Below are positions 12,401 to 24,124 of a stretch of DNA of 64,000 nucleotides, piece by piece. How positions within the stretch are numbered: the first letter of the stretch is position 1; every line of letters begins with the position of its first letter. Source of the stretch: Dichetophora obliterata (lineage: Eukaryota > Arthropoda > Insecta > Diptera > Sciomyzidae); assembly GCA_963920525.1 (NCBI GenBank), contig OY986435.1, positions 226,455,293-226,519,292 on the forward strand, written 5' to 3'. The notes under the pieces are model-generated. The model was not told where the DNA came from. It saw only the letters and a program-made list of their open reading frames with translations, and searched no databases. The position numbers were made by a program, and so were the translations under genes.

Positions 12401-15400
12401 TCTGTTCGGTCGTCACCTCTCTGCAGACAATGGCAAATCTCAGAGAGTAAAAATTGCCATGTAAAGCTTCTTGAGAACATAAGCCGTTCGGAGTCGGCAT
12501 TAAACACGAAGGTCCAGTTCTCGGTCATTTGTGATCAAACATATTTAATAAACACGCATAACGCAATTGATCAAAAGAAGCTAGGTCAAAGTCCTTCCAA
12601 GGGCTGAAATAGCCAGTTTATTTTTATTTTTTTTTAAACCAACAATAGAAATAAGGATTGCGGAACAGCTACTGAAACACTTAAATTATTTTGCGGCGAC
12701 AATTGTAGCTGTATGAAATGGATGTTTTCGCAATTTTACAAAATTCTAGGAATAATTGTTAATTGCCCTGTAGCACAGCTTCCAGTGAACGTTTCTTTTG
12801 CACATTAAAGAGTTTAAAAAAATTAGCTTCAAAATGCTACTAGAACGAAATGCCCTACTGCTTTATCGCTATTAAATACTCACAAGGATATTTCTGTGAA
12901 CGATGAAACTGTTATTGACAAATTGGCTTCACGCTCTATACAATTGGCTTCGTATCTACAACTATGTATAAATATGTCTATTTTTTTAAAATATCTGTTT
13001 TCGTTGCTTCACTTAAATAAATACTTTAAATTGAATCAATTTTGTATGAAAATGATTTAAATAAATAAAATTTAATTTACTCTTTTCACGTCGACTGTTG
13101 AAATCAGTTAAGAAATTTAGAAAGATCTAAGGCCTTCAGAAATCCCTATGGAAATAAAAAAACAAACATTTTTTTGCTTCAGTAAACCGCCCTTAGGAAA
13201 TACCTATCTACGGCGTTGGTCCAAACCATCATATCATCAAACCATCACAAATTTCGAACCAATTTTTCACTATTGGACATTCATCATTCAACCAGAGTGC
13301 ATAGAGCCCGTAATTTTGAGAATATTGCTGCAGTAGGAGAGAGTGTTCGTGAAAACCGTGAAGAAACGATTCGTTGCCGATCTCGAATTTTGTCGAAATT
13401 TGAAAATTGGACCCACAGAATGGACCATTAAAGAGCTATTCGTGGGCGAAATAATTTTTAAACATTGAGTTTTTTTAACCAAACTGTCATTCCATAAAGA
13501 TAAAGATTTGCATCAAAACATTGATTTTTATGTATTTTATTTAGAAAACAAAGTAGGAAGCTCTTATTGTATCACCATGATATTATACCAAGATATTATT
13601 CTTACACAAAATGACGAATGAATAGGACTGCTTGCAAGACACGCGATTCCAATATGTGTGGAGAGCACAAAGTTGAACTTTGCATTTCTTGCTAAAATTA
13701 ATATATTTTATATTTATTTTTTTGTGAATTTTAGCTATTTAATAACCAAATGTAATCAATTTCATGAAGAATATTTTTATTTTTCTATTTCAAATAAAAT
13801 GATACTTTTTGACTTAATGCATATAAGGTCCAAAATGAGTTCCTTAGAGTATTTTAGAAAAATTAAATAAACATTAAAAAATAAAGTTTAAATTTCGGCG
13901 TTTTAGTATTAATAAAGCTCTAATATTATCTCATTTTAAGTTTAGAGGGGGTCCGGCTTATATTCTTTTCGAAAAAAAGTTTAAAACTGGACTACGTTGA
14001 TCCGCCGTAGATTACCTATAACGTGTGTTAAATATGATTACCTCTGTAGGGTTAATAAAAAAAAGCTTAAATCAAAAATCAAGAAAGCACCTATCAGCGA
14101 TTCCATGTCAAAGCGCCCACGTTTCTGACATAACTATTTTTGAAAATTTTGAAACTCTCTAGATGTATAAATTTCCTTAAAATTATTTTATATGGTACTT
14201 TTTTTTGGAATTGAAATTTTTTTTAAAGTTAGACACTATGCAAAATGTAAAAAGTCTTAAAAAATACAATTTGTGCATGTATTCAAACAGCTGTAACTTT
14301 GAAACCGTAAGTCGTACATATCAAAAGGTTGTCATATCCCTCCAGGAAAAATCGAAAGGCTTCCATCTAAAAGTGATAAAGAAACATTCCCCACCGTATA
14401 TTTTGAAAGCTTAAGGGTAGTTTTGTATTTATATTGTTTCCAAACAGTATCGTTTGGAAGCTTAAGGGAAGTTTTGTATTTATATTGTTTCCTAACCGCT
14501 TCTTTAAGAATGCATTTGGAAACTTTTATTTATTGTCAAGCAATGACAATAGAAAATATTATTATCATTGTTTTCTAGCCGCTTATTGTAGAATTCGATA
14601 GTCTAGTGTAAGCGCGCTGGACTGTCGCTCAGGGGTTCCGGGTTCGAATCCTGGCCGAACCCATTTTCATAACAAGGGAGAGGAATGTTTCCACATGACT
14701 TTTTAGCACAGCGGGGAGGAATGTTTCCCTCTAATGATATGCTATGTAAAAAAAGCAATAAAGTGTGCAACAAAGGGGAATGCTTCCTACATTCCATGGA
14801 ATGTTTCCTGGTAACATCCTCCAATCCAAGCACTCCTCCAATCGATGATATATGCGCGCAGTGGACTCACATTTCCAACTCCATGCGTGCGGCTGCTGAA
14901 GAGGTGATTGGCTACCAACGCCCTCGCCGAAACCAGTGGTACGACCAGGAGTGTAGCGACGCCACTGCAGAGAGAGACGCCGCCTACAAAGCCACCCTGC
15001 AGTCGGTTGTAACGCGCGCTGCTAAGGAGCGATACAAAGAAAAGAGGATGGAAGAGAGACATATTTTCAGGTGGAAAAAAAAGAGGCAGAAAAGCGCGAG
15101 CAAGAGAAGATTGAGATGTATGGTGACAGGAAAAAATAAGACGCCTTGCCGATGGTTTTAAAACCGGGGCCTCTTCCTGCAAGGATGAAAACGGGAATTT
15201 AGTGACAGATGTCCAGAGTACACTGACGTTATGGAGGGAACACTTGTCTAAGCTTCTAAATGGCGACGCTTACAACAATCCCGCCAATAGAGAAGATATT
15301 CCGGAAACCCCAATTGCGGATGACAGCGTCGAGGTTCCGCTGTCCGACTATGATGAAGTTCTGACAGCTATAGCTCGGCTTAAAAATAACAAAGCCGCGG

Positions 15401-18400
15401 GAGCTGATGGCTTACCTGCTGAGCTGTTTAAGAACGGAGGCGAAGCTCTACTTAAATGCATTCACGAGCTTCTATGCAGAATATGGTCGGAAGAATGCAT
15501 TCCGAACGATTGGAATCTCAGTGTGCTCTGCCCAATCCACAAGAAAGGCGATCCCACTATCTGTGCCAATTACCATGGGATAAGCCTTCTTAATATCGCA
15601 TATAAGGTTTTGTCGAGCGTTTTATGTGAAAGATTGAAGCCCATTGTAAACAAACTGATCGGACCTTATCAGTGTGGCTTTAGACCTGGAAAGTCCACCA
15701 TCGACCAGATTTTCACTCTACGACAAATCTTGGAGAAGACTCGAGAAAAACAAGTCGACACCCACCACCTTTTTGTCGACTACAAAGCCGCCTTCGACAG
15801 CCCAATAAGGAAGCACTTGTACTCCACCATGTCTGAATTTGGTATTCTGCAAAACTAATACGACTTTGCAGGATGACACTGAGCAACACCAGCAGCGCAG
15901 TTAAAATCGGAAAGGACCTCTCCCCACCATTTATTACCAAACGAGGTTTCAGACAAGGTGATTCCTTATCGTGCGCCTTTTTCAACCTAATGATGGAAAA
16001 GATCATCCGAACTGCTGATCTGAGACGTAGTGGCACAATATTATACAAGAGTTTTATGCTGCTTGCGTATGCTGATGACATAGATATCATTGGCCATAAT
16101 ACGCGCGAAGTCAGTGCAGCATTTTCCAGATTAGAAAGAGAGTCAAGTCGAATGGGTCTGTCAGTGAATGCAGATAAGACGAAATACTTGGTATCAACAA
16201 ACACACAGTCCCAGCGTCTTGGAACCCACGTTACAATGTACAATACCTCCTTCGAGGTTGTGGAGGACTTCGTCTATCTGCATATCTATCGACATCACCA
16301 TTGAGATCAAACGAAGAATAACTCTTGCCAACAGGTGTTACTTTGGGCTCAGTAGGCAATTGAGAAGCAGAGCCCTCTCTTGACGAACGAAAATCACGCT
16401 CTATAAATCGCTCATCATGCCCGTCCTACTTTATGCATCACAAACCTGGACGCTGAGCAGTTCAGATGAAAAGACTTTAGGAGCACTCGAGAGAAAGATT
16501 ATTCGTAAGATCTACGGACCAATCTGCGTCAATGGCGAGTACCGAATACGGTGGAATGGTGAACTGTATGAGCTGTATGCTGACATCGACATAGTCAAGC
16601 GCATTAAAATCGAGCGGCTTCGCTGGCTTGGTCATGTTCAGCGCATGAAAGACGATGCTACAGTGAAGAAAACATTCGATTCGGTACCCAGCGGCGGTCA
16701 ACGCAGAAGAGGACGACCGCATCTTCGTTGGAAAGACCAAGTAGAGGACAACCTGACGAAGCTTGGAATTTCCAACTGGCGCCAGCAAGCGAAAGACAGA
16801 AATGGCTGGCGCAAATTCTTAGATGAGGCCAAGACCGACATACGGTTGTAGCGCCAACTAAGTAAGTAAGTAAGTATGTCATTAGAGGGAAACATTCCTC
16901 CCCACTGTGTTAAAAAGTCATGTGGAAACATTCCTCTCCGCTGTCCTCAAAAGTGAATTGGAAGCAGTCCTCTCCCCTGTTTTAAGAATTAATGTGGAAA
17001 CATTCCTCTCCCTTGTTATGAAAATGGATTCGGCCAGGATTCAAACCCGGGACCCCTGAGCGACAGTCGAGCTCGCTACCACTAGACTATCGAATTCTAC
17101 AACAAGCGGCTAGAAAACAATGATATTAATATTTTCTATTGTCATTGCTTGACAATAAATAAAAGTTTCCTAATGCATTCTTAAAGAAGCGGTTTGGAAA
17201 CAATATAAATACAAAACTTCCCTTAAGCTTCCAAAAGATACGTTTTGGAAACAATATAAATACAAAACTACCCTTAAGCTTTCAAAAGATACGGTGGGGA
17301 ATGTTTCTTTATCACTTTTAGATGGAAGCTTTCCGATTTTTCCTGGAGGGTGCTTACTCAGTTCTGTTTGTAAAGGGTGTTTAAATTTTAAGGGCCGATG
17401 TTGAATGTGAACCACACCTAAACGTCAAGTTTTTTCTGCATTTCACTTAACATTTCTCAACTTCAGACTAATTCAATTTGAACCATGGAAAGATACACAA
17501 TCGATCAACGCGTAAAAGTTATTCAGGCTTATTATGAAAATGGACGTTCAAATCAAAATGCATATCGTGCACTTCGTGATTGTTTCGGTCAATTTAATCG
17601 TACAATCGGAAAAATCGTGCAAAATTTGAGCAATCCGGGTCTGTAGGAGATGTGAAAATACCATTGCATGCTCGTACTGCAGAAAATATTGCTGCTATTC
17701 GCGATAGTGTGGCTGAAGAGCCATCCACCTCAACTCGTCGTCGTGCACTACAATTGCACCTCTCACGCTCGTCGTTGATGAACATTATGCATTAACACTT
17801 GCCTCTTGACCATTTCAAGCGTCGTCAATGGTCAGAATGGTGGCAAGAAATGGCAACAGTGGATGATCAATTTTCGAAGAAAATCATCTTCAGTGATGAG
17901 GCACATTTTAACCTCAGTGGATTCATCAATAAGCAGAATTGCCGTATTTGGGCGAATGATAATGCAAGAGTGATTGTCGAAAAACCAATGCACCCACAAA
18001 GAGTGACTGCTTGGTGCGGTTTATGGGCTGGCGGCATCAGCGGTCAGGCAGTTAACCGTGAGATGATAACGAACTTTTTATGGCCTGAATTGGAAGATAT
18101 GGATGTGGACGATATGTGGTTTCAACAGGACGGTGCCACTTGCCACACAGCTAACAAAACAATGGCTCTTTTGCGCGACAAATTCAATGGCCGTGCATTG
18201 GCGTCGGAAGCGGGGGGAAAGGTGGGCAGTTGCCCCCCCACTTTTTTAGCTAGATAAACAATTTAAAAGGAAAAGTTATTCAAAATATCAGTTTTTTTAC
18301 AACGATAATATTTTTGTATTATATATTTTCGTCTTCTTTCTCTCTTCTTCATGTTTCATGTGAAGAAATTTTGGTGAACTTCTTTTGCACCACCATTTGT

Positions 18401-21400
18401 ACTGCCCCCCCATTTGTACTGCCCCCCCAGATGAAATTCGCTTCTGACGCGCTTGTGGCCGTGTTATCTCACGTGGTGGTGATGTCAATTGGCCGCCAAG
18501 ATCATGTGATTTGACACCGTTGGACTTCTTTCTTTGGGGTTATTTTTTTTTTTTTTTTACATTGTTTACGTCTTTGGAAAGAATCCTTACAGACTACTAA
18601 AAAAAGGTGTACGTCGACAAGCCAGCAACAATTAAAGAGCTAAAGAATGAGATAATTCGGCACATTAACGGCATAGAACCTCAATTATGTCGCAGCGTCA
18701 TCGAAAATTCGGACCATCGGATGAAGGTGTACCGCCGAGGTCGAGGCGTCTATTTGGCCGATATTTTGTTCTATACATAATTGAACCATACCAATATTAT
18801 CATAATAAAAAGAAATGACAATAATTTCCTAAATAATTTGTGTTTTATTCAAAATCAACATCGGTCCTTAAAATTTAACCACCCTTTATCTATATATATA
18901 AAAATGGATGTATGTATGTGGGTATGTGGGTATGTGGCTATATCACGTATAGACTCCGAAACCGCTGAACCGATCGTTATGGAATTTTTAGGGAAACTGA
19001 ACCCACATCTTGAGAGTGTTCCTGTGAGGTTTGGTAACGATTGGACAAGGGGGCGTGGTACCTCCCATACAAGCCAAATTTGCGCTATCGAGCACAAAAC
19101 AAAAAAGTGTATATATCAGACGGTTTCGATCGTAAAAAACTAAAATTTGGCAATTTTGTTCAGATGGTTACTGTCAGTAACTGTTAAAAAATGGGCGTGG
19201 TCACAATATATATACGCCCACTTTTTCGCAATCATGGCAATTCTGGAGTTTTACACATTTTTATAGTGAAACTTGCTGTGTAGGTGCTCCAAGAAGTAGT
19301 CACGATACATAAATCTTTTTACGCCCACTTTTACCGCCCACAAATCAATATCTGTATACATAAAAATGAATCGTGACTTGTTCGAATGCTTAAAACTTGA
19401 AAACGACTGGACCAAATTGGATACTTCTTTCTACGGGTTTGTTCGTAACTGCTACGCAAAGGTTTAGGAAAAAAATAATGCCACACCCCCTTTTATCGCC
19501 CACAAATTAATAAAAATGCTATATTTAAGACGGTTTTGGTCGTATTAAATTAAAATTTAGTAAATAAGTTCGTTTCATTACTGTCATTAACTTTAATAAA
19601 AACAGGCGAGCTCACTCTTCATCTACGCCTACTTTTAAGAAAATACCAAATTACTTCGAAACTATTGGTCTGATTGAGCTCAAATTTTGTAAGTGGCTTT
19701 GATTTGAGTACGAGATGGTTTAAGAAGAAATGCCACACCCCCTTTTACCTCCCATAAATATATACAAAATTTGTGTTATCGAATAGCTTTAGAGTTATGG
19801 GTCGCACAGCTTAGAAATTCGGTATTCGACCACAATTTAGACATAACGTTTCTGTGGTGAAATTTTATGGGAGTTGGAAAAGGAGGAGGGGCACCTCCCA
19901 TACAACCCAAATTTGGGATATTAGCTTTGAAGTTATAGGCCGCACAGTTTTGGAATTAAGTTTTTGACCTCAATTTACATATGCAGTTTCAATGATTTTA
20001 TTTTATGGGCATTGGACAGGGAGTCGTGACATCTCTCTTATAACCCAAATTCGCGATATCGAATTGCTTTGAAGTTATAGGTTGACAGCTTAAGAATTCG
20101 GTATTCGAACTATATTTATACATGCACTTTCATTACTTACATTTTATGGGCGTAGGGCAAAGGGGAGTGGCACATCCCATACAACCCAACTTTGTGCTAT
20201 CAAATAGCTTTGGAGTTATAGGTCGCACAATGCCGAATTCAGTATTCGACCTCAATGTACACATGCAGTTTCATTGATTTAATTTTATGTTATTTAGTAA
20301 GAGGGGCGTGGCACCTCCCATTTAACGTAAATTTTCGATATCGAATATCATTGAAGTTATAGGTCGCACAGCGTCAGAATTCAGTATTCGACCTCAAGTT
20401 GTACATGCAGTTTCATTAATTACATTTTATGGGCGTACGACAAGGAGGCGTGAAACCTCCACTTTAACCCAAATTAGAGATATCAAATAGCTTTAGCAAA
20501 AATTTACGCATGCACATTTACTGATAAAATTTTTCAGAGTTTGTCGGGGGGCGTGACACCTCCAACTTAGCCCAAATTTGCGATATCGAATAGCTTTGGA
20601 GTTATAGGTAACTCAGCCTCGGAATTCACTATTCGACCTCAATTTGCACATGCAGTTCATTGGTAAAATTTTATGGGCGTAGGAAAAAGGGGAGTGGCAC
20701 CTTCTTTACAACCCAAATTTGTGCTATCAAAAAGTTTTGGTGTTATAAGTCGCACAGTTTTCGAATTCGGTATTTGACCTCCATGTACACATGCAGTTTA
20801 ATTGATTACATTCTATGAGCGGTGATCGAGAGGGCGTGACACTTCCTATACAACCCAAATTTGTTATATCGTATAGCTTTGTGGGTATAGGTCGCACAGT
20901 CTCGTAATTCAGTATTCGACCTCAATTTAGACATGCTGTTTAACTGATAACATTTTATGGGCGTTTGACAAGGGAGAGTGGTAGCAACGCGCCGGTTTTT
21001 AGCTAGTATAATATTAGAGAGTGATTCTAACAGGTATTCGCAAAAAAAAAAACACTAAAAAATGTCGTTTACAACGTTATTCGCGATTATTCTAAATTTC
21101 TCAATTTCTGAAACCAAATACTTTTATTTTTTTATATTTTTATAAACTGTTACGAAATTTGAAAATATGGAATTTTCGGTGAAAAAATAAGAAAACTTTT
21201 GTAGCAAAAATTGCAACCATTGGAAACTCAACCTAAAATTATGTGCTTGCCTTTAAAATTGATGCCTTAACACGACACTACATTAAAAGGATAAATAATT
21301 TGTTGAGAAGACTATGAAAAATATGACAAAAAATTTCAGGTTAAAAAAAAGGAAATTTTCATAAAAGTGCTCAAAAAAATACACCACCAAAAAAACTCAT

Positions 21401-24075
21401 TCAAGGTCTTTAAGACATATATTACTTTTTCCCGTAAAATTTATTTTTTCAAAGATACAGCTATTTAAATACATGCACAAATTGTATTTTTTAATGTTTT
21501 TTAATATTTTTCACAGTGTTTAACTCGCAAAAACAAAAAACACAGTTTAAGTTATTTTTATAGGCACTACCAGCCTACAAAGTTTCAAAAAAATCGCAGA
21601 CGAAAAGGTCAGATTTTGCTCAAAATTAGTCGAATTAATATGGAATCATCGCTATGTATGTATATACAATATACATATTCTCAATTTAATCGTTTAACTT
21701 TCTTCTCAATAAAGCAGTTTTATGAACAAACAAATCATGTTTTTTCCTAAAAAGCCTGGCCTAAAAAACTTGCCAAAAAAAAAAACCACTTGTTATAAAT
21801 GAAGTGAAAGCAAAGTTGAGGTATGTCAAGAAATTAAAAAAAAAAAAATCTAAAGATGGCAAGATTGTAGGAGTGCGTCTCGTTAAGAGCAAGATTCTAC
21901 GAATACGTGTTTGAGTTCAAACCACAAGACATCAATTTAATTAATTCAAGATTCGTGCTATTTTTTCTTCTTGTCACACTTCAAGACGCTGTTTCTCATA
22001 TCAATTAACTGGAAACATTTTCAACTTATTGTTAGTAATAAATGTTTTTATTAAATTCTTTTAAGCTCTTGTGTCACACTTTTACTTTCATCAAATACTA
22101 GCTTTAACCCGGCGCGTTGCTTCCACAAAATAAATAATTATGGAAATATCGTTTGAAATTTGAAAGAGTTATCATGTTTAATTGAAAATAAATGCTTATT
22201 AATCTTACTCACATGTATGCATTTACGATGAAAAATATATTTTCTAGGCGCACAATTACACTATGCGCCAAAATGGAAAAATTTTCTGTCACTATTTTTT
22301 TTATAGATTTTGGCTCGCTGAACACGAAATTCGAAATAAAATTAATAGGTTTTCGAGACATATATTTTTAATTTTTGACCCGATTTTTTTGGATATAGCT
22401 TCATACCTTTTACCATATCTTCAGTTTTATTTGACTGATTTGGTTATAATAAATATCAAATTAAAAATTAAATAATAAATAAATTCTTATTAACACTTGA
22501 GCTTCGCACTCAAAAACACAGGTGGTTTTTTTGAAACTTGAATATAAATAGTGCAAAAAGTCACAGTGAGAGGGCGCTCAAACGACACTTGTCTCTTAGT
22601 TTTACTTACTGAAAGTCGCAAAACTCAAAAATTTTTAAAATCGAGGGACAAAAAGTTAGTAGACGATATTAAAACTTTAAAAAATTGTATAATTTTTATA
22701 TGACAGAAAATGTACACGATATACGTAGTATTTTGACCTTGTCATCTAGAAAATGTAGAAATAAAAATTGCGAAAGCTACACTCTTTGGATTGTTATAAT
22801 TTTGATCCAGAACAGATTACAGGAATGACATTTTTGGCCTATTTTGGAAATTTCCTTAAAATAAATTTAAAAAAAAACTTTTTAAGAAAGCTGAAGTCGG
22901 TATTTAAAAGTACCAAAAATTGTTTTCTTATCACTCAAAACTGTGATGACATGTAGATGGGCACTTTTGGCGGAATTACTAATGTATTAAATTATATTGT
23001 AAAATATATGACAATTAATAATATCGAAGACCATGACATTCAAACGCACCTTAAGACAATACACAACAAAAACTAAAAACCTTAACATTGTTCTTGCATC
23101 GTATTAAGAAGAAAAATATTTATTAGAGCGGAAGCCAACTATTACTCATAATATAATTTACAGTTAAAATGTATATTGCTAAATGCAACCGGAAGCAACA
23201 ATTTTAATTAAAGAAAAAACCAACAGAAAAATAAGCAATTATTGAAGTAATAAGCCTCGTAGACATGAAATCGGTTATTGCCACTGTAGCTGCTGCATTT
23301 AACCTTGGCCACCTTTTTTTGTTTTGAAATTGGCCACAACAAAAAACAAAAACAGCATGAAATCTAGTTTATCAGCTATTCAAAGATCGGGTTAGTTTTG
23401 TAAATTTTTTTTTCTCTATTGTAAAACAATCTTAAAATGTGCATTGTTGGTTATTTCATTGCTTTGGCGCGTTTCTCACAGACCACAATCGACCACAATT
23501 ATGTTTGTAAAAAATATTATGATTCAATCTCCAAGATAAAAAGAAAAACGAAAAAAAATTGTATCTTTTATGCTAAGCTGCTTGAAAACCAGCAGCCACT
23601 TTTGTTGTCGACTAACTACTCACCGATGCTGGCAAAACTTGTTGGCCACTAAAACGTTGCGAATACGAGACGATCGGTACACCATACGGCAATTGCGGCG
23701 CTTCTCCATGAAATACAACACGATCACAGTCCATTGCCACAGCACCAAGTTGTCCCGTCGAACCAAAGGGTACGACATTGCATCTGCAACGATAAGTGGG
23801 AGGGAAGGAGGCAAGATGAACAAAATGATGGTACCGGTTAAATGGGTTTCCACATAATATGACTGTGGTGTGTGTGTGTGTGTGTGTGTAAGTGCGTTGG
23901 TTTGTACATGAAAATGCGGAAATATTCAAGTCAATTCAAGTCAAGTCAATGAAAATAAATATTAGAATTTTATCTGCTGCAGTTAAGAAATTTGATCAGC
24001 CGTCTTGGTGTTGATTGATTGATTAATCGTTGGATGCAACGAGCGAAGCATGAAGATGTGCACAGAGGTGTTTGC

Positions 24076-24124
<49 letters not shown>

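Larger units (their letters stand above)
9941..14051 (+). mobile_element. Decayed piggyBac-like element with later insertions
   Basis: The right end reads gattacctctgtaggg followed by TTAA (14052-14055), a normal piggyBac end. The left end, cactatagaggtgatctacg after ttag at 9937-9940, is a mutated copy of the same end (expected CCCTACAGAGGTAATC). Subterminal copies of 'gtagattacc' at about 10126 and 14010 support the pairing. Inside are a short coding relic (10229-10357), a SINE (12293-12635) and a mariner fragment (13216-13432). No transposase catalytic core is recognisable. The pairing of the two ends is inference. Confidence 0.45.
14338..17350. mobile_element. Large foldback element with tRNA-like arms, carrying an RTE LINE
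   Basis: The left arm (14338-14745, starting CCCTCCAGGAAAAATCG) is repeated inverted as the right arm (about 16880-17350, ending CGATTTTTCCTGGAGGG). Both arms share in order: gataaagaaacattcccc, two 'agtt(ttg)tatttatattgtttcc' units, a tRNA-like sequence, and several 'gagaggaatgtttcc' units. The right arm has about 74 bases of extra such units. The centre is an RTE LINE. No target duplication is evident, and no transposase belongs to the arms. Confidence 0.75.
17373..18886 (+). mobile_element. DD41D mariner element 1, with a hAT miniature element inside
   Basis: Terminal inverted repeats: left AAGGGTGTTTAAATTTTAAG and right, inverted, AAGGGTGGTTAAATTTTAAG, continuing to GATGTTGA. TA lies at both sides (17371-17372 and 18887-18888). 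Total length is 1514 bp including a 260-bp insertion and a short T-rich insertion near 18541-18604. The TA on the right is immediately followed by the first base of Helitron copy B. Confidence 0.88.

Noticed and set aside
14592..14662. A functional tRNA-Asp gene
   Set aside because: Two acceptor-stem mismatches and an imperfect anticodon stem, plus an inverted twin in the other arm of a mobile element, point to a tRNA-like relic.
21855..21945. tRNA or SINE head
   Set aside because: Box A-like and box B-like words are present but spacing and stems are poor, and no second copy was seen.
23570..23857. Plus-strand protein overlapping atk exon 2
   Set aside because: It is the complement of a well-supported spliced exon.
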